DNA of 32,774 nucleotides from Oscillospiraceae bacterium. GTDB lineage: Bacteria; Bacillota; Clostridia; Oscillospirales; Ruminococcaceae. The translations under genes and the position numbers were made by a program. Below, piece by piece: positions 1-7,138 of the stretch (position 1 is the stretch's first letter; each line of letters starts with the position of its first letter). Below the pieces are notes generated by a model. That model did not search any database. It was not told the origin of the DNA and saw only the letters and a program-made list of their open reading frames with translations. The DNA lies in the NCBI GenBank assembly GCA_900768675.1, contig CAAGDT010000045.1, positions 1 through 32,774 on the forward strand, written 5' to 3'.

Positions 1-20
1 CTTGCATATTTTCCGCCATC

Positions 21-129
21 TTGCACAAAAACTCCTTGACGTGCGTGGTCTCCCCCTGCGGGGGAGGTGTCACGAAGTGACAGAGGGGCTGACCGACAGA
101 CCAGCACGCCTGCGTCGCTTTTTGTACAA
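21..129. repeat. Nested palindromic intergenic element
   Basis: The outer arms TTGCACAAAAA (21-31) and TTTTTGTACAA (119-129) are inverted copies with one mismatch. A second inner pair is GTGCGTGGTCT (41-51) and AGACCAGCAC (98-107). Inside are two tight hairpins, CTCCCCC-TGC-GGGGGAG (50-66) and TGTCAC-GAA-GTGACA (68-82). It looks like a REP- or MITE-type non-coding repeat of the kind scattered through Oscillospirales genomes. No coding sequence is visible, and it lies just beyond the 3' end of the anti-sigma gene, so it may also help stop transcription. Function unknown. Confidence 0.6.
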
Positions 130-184
130 CCTGACGAAAAATCTGACTGCGTAATCGCACGACAATAATTATGCGGTATTGCCC

Positions 185-1288
185 TTATAAAACCGAGTCA
201 AGATATTCGGTCAGCGCTTCAAGGGAGAACGCCTGATAATATACTGCGTTGTTTTCGTAGGTGGTTGTGGTTACGCTGTAGTCAACAAGGCTGTTGGGGA
301 AGGTATCAAGCAAATCATCTCTTGAGTGTATCCGCAGATAAGCGCAGGGCGCTGTTTCTCCTGTTTCCTCGTTAATAACGCTGTCGTAAATATCGCAGAG
401 GAAGAATTCCCTGATTATGATAATGCCCTCGGAGGAAATCTCCGCAGTACAGAGAATACGGTCTCCCTCGGCGTAGCAGGGATTAGCGAAAAGCTGGCTG
501 CTTTCGTCTCCGAAGAATACCGCTACTGCGGGTATGCTTGCGTCTGTTACGGGGACGAACATATTGCCCCAGCCCTCGTTAATTGTTATTTTGTAGCAGG
601 AAATGGGGACAGCACTGTTTTTCGCAATTTCGCTTACCCCGTCTATTTCGGAAAATTCGTCCTTGTTAAAGCGGCTGTTTATTGTAAGGCTCAGTATTGA
701 AAGACTTCCGCCTTTAACCTTTACGGCGATATCATCCATACTATAATAGGGCATATCCGCATTACTTACAGAAAACTCATCGTATGCCGAAACAGCGGCT
801 CTCAAATCGGAGGAGGGGTATACGGGGCAGGGAGGAGTGATACTGTATAAATCCCCGTGGCTGCTCTCGGTTGATACTTTTGCCTCGGTAATACTGTATG
901 CTGCGCCGGAAACAAGAGGAGCTTCCGCCTCGGTTTCAGCGTATGGGATTACGGCTTCCGCAGTGGTTGTTGCTTCGTAAGCGCCGAAGGCTGCGGGCTG
1001 TAATGCAGCGGTTTCAGCGGTTGTCTGCCCGGAGTCTGCCGACCTGCCGCCGCTTAAGGGCGATTGATTTACAGAGCTTGTTTTAACACCGCCGTCAATT
1101 CCGAAAATTATTACCGCAGCAGAAACAAGGCAGATAGCTGCCGCCATACCGCCGTAGCGGACTGCGTTCATAAATATACGTGGCTTTGGCTTTTGCACCT
1201 GCTCCCTCATCATAAGGGATACTTTATCCAAAAGCTCGGGACTCGGAGTTATCCTGTCAATGTCTTTATGCAGTTGTTCTCTAAACAT
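185..1288 (-). CDS. Membrane-anchored anti-sigma factor (putative)
   Basis: This 367-residue protein has a short charged cytoplasmic N-terminus (about 1-42), one transmembrane helix (about 43-64) and a long extracytoplasmic part that begins with a Ser/Thr/Ala-rich stretch. That is the layout of an ECF anti-sigma factor. No zinc-binding HxxxCxxC motif is visible, so the sigma-binding region is of a non-ZAS type, and I do not recognise the C-terminal domain. The start chosen is ATG 1288: an AAAGGAG site sits 9 bases upstream, inside the last codons of the sigma gene. A TTG three codons earlier is also open but overlaps the Shine-Dalgarno spacing. The 8-base overlap with the ECF sigma gene suggests translational coupling and is the main reason for the anti-sigma call. 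Confidence 0.75.
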   Translation of the reverse strand: MFREQLHKDIDRITPSPELLDKVSLMMREQVQKPKPRIFMNAVRYGGMAAAICLVSAAVIIFGIDGGVKTSSVNQSPLSGGRSADSGQTTAETAALQPAAFGAYEATTTAEAVIPYAETEAEAPLVSGAAYSITEAKVSTESSHGDLYSITPPCPVYPSSDLRAAVSAYDEFSVSNADMPYYSMDDIAVKVKGGSLSILSLTINSRFNKDEFSEIDGVSEIAKNSAVPISCYKITINEGWGNMFVPVTDASIPAVAVFFGDESSQLFANPCYAEGDRILCTAEISSEGIIIIREFFLCDIYDSVINEETGETAPCAYLRIHSRDDLLDTFPNSLVDYSVTTTTYENNAVYYQAFSLEALTEYLDSVL

Positions 1289-1796
1289 CGAATTCAACTC
1301 CTTTCAGCGATTCCTTAAGTATAGCCCGTGCACGGGAAAGTCTTGCTTTGACGGCGGATTCCGAGGAATTTGTGGCTCTTGCGATTTCCGCTACGGTCAT
1401 ATCCTCGTAGTAGAAGAGATAAACGGCTGTTCTGTACTTGTCCGAAAGCTTCATTACTGCACCAAGAACGTCGGAGCGGGTATCGGAGGCGGCAAGACCG
1501 CTGTCGCAGCCGCCGCTGTCTGTATCCTCCACGGAAAAGTCACGGTGACGGTTCCAGGCGCTTGTCAGAAAGGATTTCGAGCAGTTTATCGTGATTTTTA
1601 TAAGCCACGCCTTGCGGTGCTCCTCGTCGTTATAGGTCTTATCCGCCTTTATATAGCGGAGAAAGACCTCCTGCAATATATCGTCTGCATCGTGGGTATT
1701 CCCTACCCGCGAATAGGCAAGACGGTACACCATATCAGCGTATTTTCGCATTACCTCGTCAAAGCTTTCCCTTGTGACCAAGGAAAGTTCTGTCAT
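1281..1796 (-). CDS. ECF-family RNA polymerase sigma factor
   Basis: The 171-residue protein has the two-domain ECF architecture. Region 2 spans about residues 12-75, with the core-binding DADDILQEVFLRY stretch and the following KAWLIKI segment. A variable linker covers about 80-112. Region 4 spans about 115-165 and holds the helix-turn-helix MTVAEIARATNSSESAVKARLSRAR that reads the -35 box. Length is normal for an ECF factor. An AAGGGA site precedes ATG 1796 by about 11 bases. It overlaps the downstream membrane protein, which is probably its anti-sigma factor. Upstream on the same strand lie a candidate ECF-type promoter and two lipoprotein genes, which may be part of its regulon. The inducing signal cannot be told from sequence; envelope stress is the usual theme in the family. 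Confidence 0.9.
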   Translation of the reverse strand: MTELSLVTRESFDEVMRKYADMVYRLAYSRVGNTHDADDILQEVFLRYIKADKTYNDEEHRKAWLIKITINCSKSFLTSAWNRHRDFSVEDTDSGGCDSGLAASDTRSDVLGAVMKLSDKYRTAVYLFYYEDMTVAEIARATNSSESAVKARLSRARAILKESLKGVEFDV

Positions 1797-1929
1797 TATT
1801 CGGTTTCCCTTACCTTTCTGCGAATTGCCGCCGCGGTAAGGGGGAGCGGCGGACAGTCCGCATCATAAGCTCTTATAATACTATCCGCAGAAATCAGCTG
1901 TATATTCCTGCTTTCAGTATCGGCTTCAA

Positions 1930-1964
1930 TAATAACACTGCGTAACCCGATAAAAGGTTACGCA
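1930..1964 (-). promoter_or_regulatory. Candidate ECF-type promoter with dyad, upstream of sigma gene
   Basis: On the minus strand GTAACCTTTT (1961-1952) is followed after 18 bases from GTAACC by TGTTATTA (1937-1930). The same two words recur with 16-base spacing at 4412-4383, upstream of the lipoprotein genes. GTAAC-type -35 elements are typical of Gram-positive ECF factors, which often autoregulate. The -35 word also lies in a 9-bp perfect dyad, TGCGTAACC (1939-1947) with GGTTACGCA (1956-1964), so an operator or terminator role for the lipoprotein transcript is an alternative. Confidence 0.45.
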
Positions 1965-1997
1965 ATATTTCTTGTTTTTTTAAAAATTTACGGTTAT

Positions 1998-2966
1998 TTA
2001 TTCAATAACTTCTATATTTTTGATAACTCCGTTGGAGAAGCTTACTCCGAACTGGTCGGACCATTCGATAAGCATACCGCTGAAGGTTATCCTTACTTTC
2101 TTTGAGCAGCTTTCCTGTCCTCCGTCAACAGCGGTATTTACTTCTGCATTATCAGCGTAATTCTCGTAAAGGTTGCCGCAGCGGAAGCGGGGAGAGTCGG
2201 TAAAGAGGGAAATGCCCTCCCCAAGCTCTGAGTAATCGTTCAGTAGGAAGAAATCGGGAATTCCCTGGGTTCCTCTGTCCGAAAGTTCCGGGTGGGGCAT
2301 ATCCTTGTAGGAGCTGTCGGGGAAGAAGAAAATATCGCCTGCGGTTACTGCATACTGATCGTCCCGGAAGAAGCGGATTGTTCCGGTAAGGGTAACGTCC
2401 TCGGTAATCTCGATTGTATTCGACATAGGATAAGCGATTAAATTGCCCTCTTCGTCGTTATATATACTGATTATGGAATGAACGGAATTGATGGTATGAC
2501 CGCCGAAGCTGTCCCCTGCCCTGACAGGCTTATAGCCCTCCGGCGTTACATATTCGCCGCTGTACTCGTAATTTTCCGCATCGAAAAGCCCGGGGTCTGT
2601 GATGCTGTCGTAATAGGTTCCGGTTGCGGGGCGGGCAAAGGCTAAGTCGTATTCAAGATAGTACTCCGTTTTGTTTGAAGCGTCCTCTGCATAAACCTCT
2701 GTACCGTCGGGAGCTGTCCATACAAGGGTTTTGCCCTCGTTGTCGGGTGCTGCTGTTTCCTCGGCGGTTGTTGTGGTTTCGGCGGTTGTAGTTTCCGCTG
2801 TTGTTTCTTTTGTGGCAGTAGTTTCTTCTGCGGCTGTTGTGGTTTCAGCGGCGGGTGTGGTGGTTGTGCCTTCCGTTGTTTCGGCGGTATTTCCGCCGGT
2901 TGAAGAACAGCCTGCGGCGGAGAGGATTGCTGCAAGTGCGAGAATGAGTGATATTGATTTTTTCAT
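1998..2966 (-). CDS. Thr/Glu-rich lipoprotein (paralogue 1)
   Basis: This 322-residue lipoprotein has a type II signal peptide with lipobox LSAAGC and the modified cysteine at residue 20. A low-complexity Thr/Ala/Glu linker follows to about residue 75, then a roughly 245-residue extracellular domain rich in Tyr, Asp and Glu that I do not recognise. ATG 2966 was chosen because AGAAAGGAAG lies just upstream and the signal peptide starts there; the frame stays open further upstream through the leader repeat, but that extension is Pro-rich and not credible. The leader and signal peptide are nearly identical to those of the neighbouring gene upstream, while the mature domains look unrelated. It lies between that paralogue and the ECF sigma gene on the same strand. 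It probably acts at the cell surface; function unknown. Confidence 0.85.
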   Translation of the reverse strand: MKKSISLILALAAILSAAGCSSTGGNTAETTEGTTTTPAAETTTAAEETTATKETTAETTTAETTTTAEETAAPDNEGKTLVWTAPDGTEVYAEDASNKTEYYLEYDLAFARPATGTYYDSITDPGLFDAENYEYSGEYVTPEGYKPVRAGDSFGGHTINSVHSIISIYNDEEGNLIAYPMSNTIEITEDVTLTGTIRFFRDDQYAVTAGDIFFFPDSSYKDMPHPELSDRGTQGIPDFFLLNDYSELGEGISLFTDSPRFRCGNLYENYADNAEVNTAVDGGQESCSKKVRITFSGMLIEWSDQFGVSFSNGVIKNIEVIE

Positions 2967-3107
2967 AACGTTTCTTCCTTTCTGAGCCTGTTGGCTCTTG
3001 TGGTATGGTTTTGGTGGGGTTGGTGGGGATTGTGGAGGGGGCGCCCTGCGCCAGCTCGGCTTACAGGGCGCGCCCATTTTTGCGGCGGAACACTTAAGCG
3101 TTCCGCC
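2967..3107 (-). repeat. Leader repeat, short (collapsed) copy
   Basis: Bases 2967-3060 match 4058-4151 with only two mismatches over 94 bases. On the transcript this is the leader from an unstructured C/A-rich stretch to the ribosome binding site. Beyond it the short copy keeps only a reduced stem, GCGCCCTG (3041-3048) with CAGGGCGC (3064-3071), followed by an imperfect palindrome GGCGGAACACTT/AAGCGTTCCGCC (3084-3107). Two large hairpins present in the other copy are missing here. Confidence 0.8.
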
Positions 3108-3166
3108 TTACCGCAGTCTTTTCCTGTTTTACTATTCGCAAAAATAATAGCAAATCTGCCTGTATA

Positions 3167-4057
3167 TTATTCCTCCGCAAATCCATAATCGCCGATTTTC
3201 CATTCCGCTCCGTCAAATGAAACGGTATAAATAATATCCCTGCTTTCAAGAGGCTCATCCGCAGCGCCGATTATATACGGGTTTCCTCCTTCCGGGTGGC
3301 ACAGCGCTCTTAACGTGATTTTATCCGGACTTTTTTCAAGCACGGTTATTTTCTCTCCGAAATTAACCCACTTGCCGTCGTCAATTGCAAAAGTATTTCC
3401 CGTAAGCGCTTCGGCAGGAATTTTGTCAACGTAAATCAGCTTTAAAATCCCGAAGAAACCTAGATATTCCTTTTCTTCGGCAGGCTTTTTTGAATATGTA
3501 AAATCCGGCTGATTTTTCGGTATGCCGCCGTGATTCGTTTCACAGTATTCGTACATAATTTCGGGGGACTGAGTATCAATCACATAGACCGTAGTTTCTC
3601 CCATAATCGTTGTAACGAGATAAGCGCAGCTTTCATCGCAGTAGATATCATTCAGCGTATAAAATCCGGGGCTGAAGGTGCTACCCGAATAGTAAAACTC
3701 GGGGTTTTCGGGCGCAGCCCCGCTCTCGTCAACCCAGCTGCCGTAAAAATACTTTTCAAAAACCTCAAAATCCTTCTCGTCAACAATGCTTTCGCCCGTA
3801 TAGTTGATTATATCGCTGCCCGCAGCCGACTGCTGCGCCTTTACGTTTTCTTCTGTCGTTTCTTTGGTTGCAGCAGTCGTTTCAGCGGGCGCTGTGACCT
3901 GTTCGGAAATTGCGTTTCCTATGATTTCTATGCTTTCTGCGGCGGTTGTGGTGGTTGTGCCTTCCGCTGTTGCAGTTGTGTTTCCGCCGGCTGAAGAACA
4001 GCCTGCGGCTGAGAGGATTGCCGAAAGTGCGAGGATTAGTGATATTGATTTTTTCAT
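3167..4057 (-). CDS. Lipoprotein (paralogue 2)
   Basis: This is a 296-residue lipoprotein whose signal peptide matches its neighbour's at all but one of the first 20 residues, with lipobox LSAAGC and lipidated Cys20. A Thr/Glu/Ala-rich linker follows to about residue 75, then a globular domain I do not recognise. It contains motifs such as YSGSTFSPGFYTLNDIYCDE and ends with an aromatic-rich beta-like stretch. ATG 4057 was chosen because AGAAAGGAAG precedes it and the signal peptide begins there; an open extension reaches upstream to 4294 but runs through palindromic leader DNA. A sigma-A promoter (4349-4321) and a candidate ECF promoter lie upstream. It is the first gene of a minus-strand group leading to the ECF sigma and anti-sigma pair. 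Confidence 0.85.
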   Translation of the reverse strand: MKKSISLILALSAILSAAGCSSAGGNTTATAEGTTTTTAAESIEIIGNAISEQVTAPAETTAATKETTEENVKAQQSAAGSDIINYTGESIVDEKDFEVFEKYFYGSWVDESGAAPENPEFYYSGSTFSPGFYTLNDIYCDESCAYLVTTIMGETTVYVIDTQSPEIMYEYCETNHGGIPKNQPDFTYSKKPAEEKEYLGFFGILKLIYVDKIPAEALTGNTFAIDDGKWVNFGEKITVLEKSPDKITLRALCHPEGGNPYIIGAADEPLESRDIIYTVSFDGAEWKIGDYGFAEE

Positions 4058-4256
4058 AACATTTCTTCCTTTCTGAGTCTGTTGGCTCTTGTGGTATGGT
4101 TTTGGTGGGGTTGGTGGGGATTGTGGAGGGGGCGCCCTGCGCCAGCTCGGCGAAGCCGAGCGCGGTTTTCCTGCGGCTTTGCCGCAGGAAAACCGCCAAA
4201 GCTTAAGCTTTGGCGGCGCAGGGCGCGTCTTTGGCGGAACGCTTAAGCGTTCCGCC
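4058..4256 (-). repeat. Leader repeat, full copy with cloverleaf of palindromes
   Basis: Bases 4058-4151 repeat the 2967-3060 leader. A 12-bp outer stem, GCGCCCTGCGCC (4132-4143) with GGCGCAGGGCGC (4215-4226), encloses three perfect hairpins: GCTCGGC-GAA-GCCGAGC (4145-4161), a 15-bp stem with TTT loop (4163-4195), and the 20-bp palindrome at 4195-4214 centred on GCTTAAGC. A further 24-bp perfect palindrome, also centred on GCTTAAGC, follows at 4233-4256. Transcribed from the promoter at 4349-4321, this would fold as a four-way junction in the 5' UTR of the lipoprotein gene. It could be a structured leader or simply a repeat element. Confidence 0.8.
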
Positions 4257-4320
4257 GCCCGCTGCTGATAGTCTGTAAAAGCCCGCTTAATCAAGCTTTT
4301 GTATACATCTTATTTGCCTA

Positions 4321-4349
4321 ATTATAGCATTACTGCGGGGTAAAGTCAA
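4321..4349 (-). promoter_or_regulatory. Sigma-A promoter for lipoprotein gene
   Basis: On the minus strand TTGACT (4349-4344) and TATAAT (4326-4321) are separated by exactly 17 bases. This gives a predicted leader of about 255 bases before ATG 4057, carrying the cloverleaf of palindromes. Confidence 0.75.
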
Positions 4350-4382
4350 CATAATTACGCCGCAGATTTCTGCCTTCACTCT

Positions 4383-4413
4383 TAATAACACCTTTTTAGA
4401 CCAAAAGGTTACA
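4383..4413 (-). promoter_or_regulatory. Candidate ECF-type promoter upstream of lipoprotein gene
   Basis: On the minus strand TGTAACCTTTT (4413-4403) lies upstream of TGTTATTA (4390-4383), with 16 bases between GTAACC and TGTTATTA. Both words are shared with the site upstream of the ECF sigma gene. It sits just upstream of the sigma-A promoter, so the gene may have tandem promoters. The -10 word is not the classical CGTC type, so this remains tentative. Confidence 0.45.
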
Positions 4414-4512
4414 TTTTTCTTAAAATTTATTCCCATTTCCCGCCCTCGGTTACAGTTTTGCCCGATTACACCTTATTTTCACAAAAATTTCACCAAATAT
4501 TCAAACTAAAGC

Positions 4513-4539
4513 TAAAGTTCGGAGGATTTCTGCCGATAT
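4513..4539 (+). promoter_or_regulatory. Sigma-28 (FliA/SigD) flagellar promoter
   Basis: TAAAGTTC (4513-4520), 11 bases, then GCCGATAT (4532-4539). The sigma-28 consensus TAAAGTTT-N11-GCCGATAA is matched at 7 of 8 positions in each half with exact spacing. It lies about 55 bases before the flgM start and fits the expected control of the late flagellar operon. The rest of 4258-4512 holds only the minus-strand promoters and AT-rich DNA. Confidence 0.85.
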
Positions 4540-4594
4540 AACAAATACAGAGCAATATCCGCGCTTCCATTCCATTGTAAAGGAGTTGACAGTA

Positions 4595-4873
4595 ATGGAG
4601 ATTAAAAATTTACAGGCAAGCTCGATAAACGCTTACAGAAAGCTTACCAGAACAACTGCGGTTAAAAAGAATACCGCCGCTGCAAAGGAAGCGGTGAATA
4701 CCGATAAGGTTGAATTTGACTTCGGACGCTATCTTGACGCAGCTAAGGCTAATGCTGCTTCAGGCGCTGATTCTGCTGCTTCGGCAGACAGACTTGCAGC
4801 TCTTGCCGAGAAATATGCGGGAGATAACTGCCCCGTAACGGCTGAGGATACGGCTGACGCTATGTTTTTCTGA
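4595..4873 (+). CDS. flgM: Anti-sigma-28 factor FlgM
   Basis: This 92-residue protein has a basic, disordered N-terminus and the C-terminal FlgM signature: DKVEFDFGRYLDAAK (about 38-52) followed by the sigma-binding helices DRLAALAEKYAGDNCPVTAEDTADAMF (about 65-91). FlgM binds sigma-28 and holds late flagellar transcription off until the hook is complete. Its start is ATG 4595, 9 bases after AAAGGAG. It is the first gene after a sigma-28 promoter, so the inhibitor feeds back on its own operon, as in Bacillus subtilis, where flgM heads the same gene order. Confidence 0.9.
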   Translation: MEIKNLQASSINAYRKLTRTTAVKKNTAAAKEAVNTDKVEFDFGRYLDAAKANAASGADSAASADRLAALAEKYAGDNCPVTAEDTADAMFF

Positions 4874-4892
4874 TTAACGGAGGTGAAGGGAA

Positions 4893-5369
4893 ATGACGGT
4901 ACAGACTGCTGTAAAGGTTATAGCCTTTATGGAAAAATACAATAAGCATTTTGAGGAGCTCTGCGCCTTTGTTTCCGAAAAAAAGGCAAAGGTTATCGCC
5001 GACGAGCTGACCTGGCTTTTAGATTCACTCAATGTTGAGCAGAAATTCGTTATGGAGGGCAACGACCTTGAAGCAAAGCGGCTTGCGCTTTTTGAGGAGC
5101 TGGGTCTTTCCGGTGCAAAGGCAAAGCAGCTTTTAGAGGAATGTCCCGAAGAGTACAAGGCGAAATTTGCCCTTGAATGTCGGAGAATGGAGCAGAGCGT
5201 TGATTTTATCAAGGCTACAAATGCGGATATTATTGAAATAATAGAAAGAAAACTGTCAATTCAGGAGAAGCTTGCAAACAGAAGCCCCTCTACCGTCCAG
5301 ACCTACAACGGCAAGGGTACAAAGGTTACAAAGCATAACACATCGGGCGGCTTTTTCGGAGAGGTATAA
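4893..5369 (+). CDS. flgN: FlgN-type flagellar export chaperone
   Basis: This 158-residue, largely alpha-helical acidic protein matches FlgN in size and position (between flgM and flgK). Its long N-terminal helices (about 1-130) are followed by a flexible Ser/Thr/Gly-rich tail ending GGFFGEV. FlgN family proteins bind the C-termini of FlgK and FlgL in the cytoplasm and deliver them to the flagellar type III export gate. A strong GGAGG precedes ATG 4893. Sequence identity in this family is low, so the call relies on synteny plus helical content. The gene follows flgM by 19 bases and lies 56 bases before flgK. Confidence 0.8.
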   Translation: MTVQTAVKVIAFMEKYNKHFEELCAFVSEKKAKVIADELTWLLDSLNVEQKFVMEGNDLEAKRLALFEELGLSGAKAKQLLEECPEEYKAKFALECRRMEQSVDFIKATNADIIEIIERKLSIQEKLANRSPSTVQTYNGKGTKVTKHNTSGGFFGEV

Positions 5370-5425
5370 AGGCATAAGGCAGTAAACAGGCTTTAATAAG
5401 GCAATACCGGAAGGATTGATTATAT

Positions 5426-7036
5426 ATGCGTTCATCATTTTTAGGCTTTGAGGTTTCAAAGCGGACAATACAGCTTTCTCAGAAAGCCCTTGATATTACG
5501 GGAAGCAACCTTTCCAACGCAAAGACCGAGGGCTATACAAGGCAGAGAATTGATATAGGTTCAAGCTACTTAAGCAAATATTCCTACTGGCAGTCCACCG
5601 CCTCCCGTATGACCCTTGCGGGACAGGGAGCGCAGGGCTTCGGTGTTGACCAGATAAGAGACCCCTACATAGATAAGCGCTACCGTGAGTCTGCCTGCTA
5701 CGTTGCAGAGTACAGCACCAATGTAGACGTGCTGAAAGAGGTTGAAAACGTACTGGACAATATCGACAGCGAGGGACTTACAGCAAGCCTCGATGAGTTC
5801 AAGAAGGCGCTTTCCACCTACGCAGAAAAGCCTTACAGCGAGGAATATGCAAGTATCGTAAGAAACCAGGCGTACAATATCACAAACCTTCTTCATTCCT
5901 ACAAGACCGACCTTGAAGCCCTTAAGGAAACAAACCTTGAGGCGCTGGAGGCTTCCGTTGACGAAACAAACGACATTATCGACCAGATAGTTGAATACAA
6001 CAAGTCCATTGTAAAGGAATACTCCGTTATGGCTTCCGGAAAGCTTGCAAACGGCGAGTCCGTTACAGGCTCCTACGGTCCCAACGAAATGCTTGACGCC
6101 CGAAACCTTCTTCTTGACGAGCTTGCCTATAAGGGCAACATCACGGTTTACGACAACCCTGACGGTTCGGTAAAGGTACTTATGGACGGTGTTGAGATTA
6201 TAAACGGCGAAAAGTACGAGCACCTTTATATGAAGGGCAGCACCAAAAAAGACGAGGAATATTCCTCCGAACTGCTAAGAGATTATTACGCTTATGATGC
6301 AGCAGTGCTTCGCTGGACCTCCGGCGATGACGCAGTGCTTAAATCCGGTGAGCTTAAGTCCTACGTCAATGTACTTAACGGCAACGGCGTTTACAAAACT
6401 GGCTACCAGAACGACTATTACGGAATACCCTACTACGAGTCCACAATAAACGCTTTTGCAGATACCTTTGCAAACTTTATGAACCGCTTTAACGGCGCTG
6501 TTGATGAGAACAACAACGTAATCGACAAGGACCGCCTGCTGTTCTGCACAAAGGAATACAACGAGGGTACGGAAAGCTACGAAGACCTGGATATGACCGC
6601 AGACAATATAAGAATTGCCAACGCATGGATGGAAAAGGCAACAATGTTAGGCGAGGTAAAGAACGAGAATACGGGAGCTTGGTCATTAAGTCTTGACGGC
6701 GACCATATCAACCAGCTTATAGTACAGATTGACAGCAAGTCAATGTCCTTCGGCGGAAAGGGCGACTACGAGGGTACGATTTACGACTACCTGCTCTTTA
6801 TAAATAACCGCTTAGGACAGAACATAGAATACAACAAAAATCAGTACGACTCGGCATTTGCCACCTCGGAAGCGCTGCTTGACAGCAGGGACGCAGTTTC
6901 GGGAGTTTCCGAAACCGAGGAGGGCATCAATATGCTCACATACCAGAACTGGTACAACGCAAGCTCAAGAATGATGACGGCAATGGATGAGGCGCTGGAC
7001 CGCCTTATAAACAATACCGGAAAGGTAGGTCTGTAA
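5426..7036 (+). CDS. flgK: Flagellar hook-associated protein 1 FlgK
   Basis: FlgK forms the first ring of the hook-filament junction. The 536-residue protein begins with the conserved axial-protein helix (about 4-45), including ALDITGSNLSNAKTEGYTRQ. It ends with the matching C-terminal helix, VSETEEGINMLTYQNWYNASSRMMTAMDEALDRLI (about 490-530), which pairs with the first in the D0 coiled coil. The variable middle (about 110-480) includes a YGPNEMLDARNLLLDELAY segment typical of the family. Length is in the usual range. A GGAAGG site precedes ATG 5426. It sits between its chaperone flgN and its partner flgL, and the 66-bp palindromic element starts within its stop codon. Confidence 0.95.
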   Translation: MRSSFLGFEVSKRTIQLSQKALDITGSNLSNAKTEGYTRQRIDIGSSYLSKYSYWQSTASRMTLAGQGAQGFGVDQIRDPYIDKRYRESACYVAEYSTNVDVLKEVENVLDNIDSEGLTASLDEFKKALSTYAEKPYSEEYASIVRNQAYNITNLLHSYKTDLEALKETNLEALEASVDETNDIIDQIVEYNKSIVKEYSVMASGKLANGESVTGSYGPNEMLDARNLLLDELAYKGNITVYDNPDGSVKVLMDGVEIINGEKYEHLYMKGSTKKDEEYSSELLRDYYAYDAAVLRWTSGDDAVLKSGELKSYVNVLNGNGVYKTGYQNDYYGIPYYESTINAFADTFANFMNRFNGAVDENNNVIDKDRLLFCTKEYNEGTESYEDLDMTADNIRIANAWMEKATMLGEVKNENTGAWSLSLDGDHINQLIVQIDSKSMSFGGKGDYEGTIYDYLLFINNRLGQNIEYNKNQYDSAFATSEALLDSRDAVSGVSETEEGINMLTYQNWYNASSRMMTAMDEALDRLINNTGKVGL

Positions 7037-7100
7037 TCAGGTCGGCGATAACCCGCCATCTGCTTCGTAAGCTGCATCTGACGGCTTCTCGCCGCCTTGA
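7035..7100. repeat. Palindromic element, short copy (after flgK)
   Basis: Starts with AATCAGG overlapping the flgK stop codon. The left arm CGGCGATAACCCGCC (7043-7057) and the right arm GGCTTCTCGCCG (7083-7094) form an imperfect inverted repeat, with CCATCTGCTTCGT and GCATCTG in the centre. The same words in the same order occur at 14028-14138 after the FliT-like gene, where a 45-base hairpin-bearing block is inserted after CTTCGT. Confidence 0.7.
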
Positions 7101-7138
7101 AAGTTTATTGGCATTTATCTATTACAGGAGGTTTTCCT

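Noticed and set aside
1260..1868. 202-codon plus-strand frame over the ECF sigma gene
   Set aside because: The minus strand encodes region 2 and region 4 of a sigma factor here; the plus-strand product is low-quality shadow sequence.
1939..1964. Perfect 9-bp dyad read as a simple terminator of the lipoprotein gene
   Set aside because: On the minus strand the dyad is followed by GTGTTATTATTG rather than a T-run, and the T-run on the plus strand serves no gene; a promoter or operator reading fits better, though termination is not excluded.
3804..4076. Val/Ala-rich plus-strand frames over the lipoprotein linkers
   Set aside because: They arise from the antisense of Thr/Glu-rich linker codons (also 2731-2985) and have no ribosome binding site.
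5380..5408. Possible second sigma-28 promoter before flgK (TAAAC...GCAATAC)
   Set aside because: Both halves are poor matches and the spacing is wrong; flgK is well placed for transcription from the flgM promoter.
5570..6223. 217-codon open frame antisense to flgK
   Set aside because: FlgK motifs run through this stretch on the plus strand; the antisense product resembles no protein and lacks start signals.
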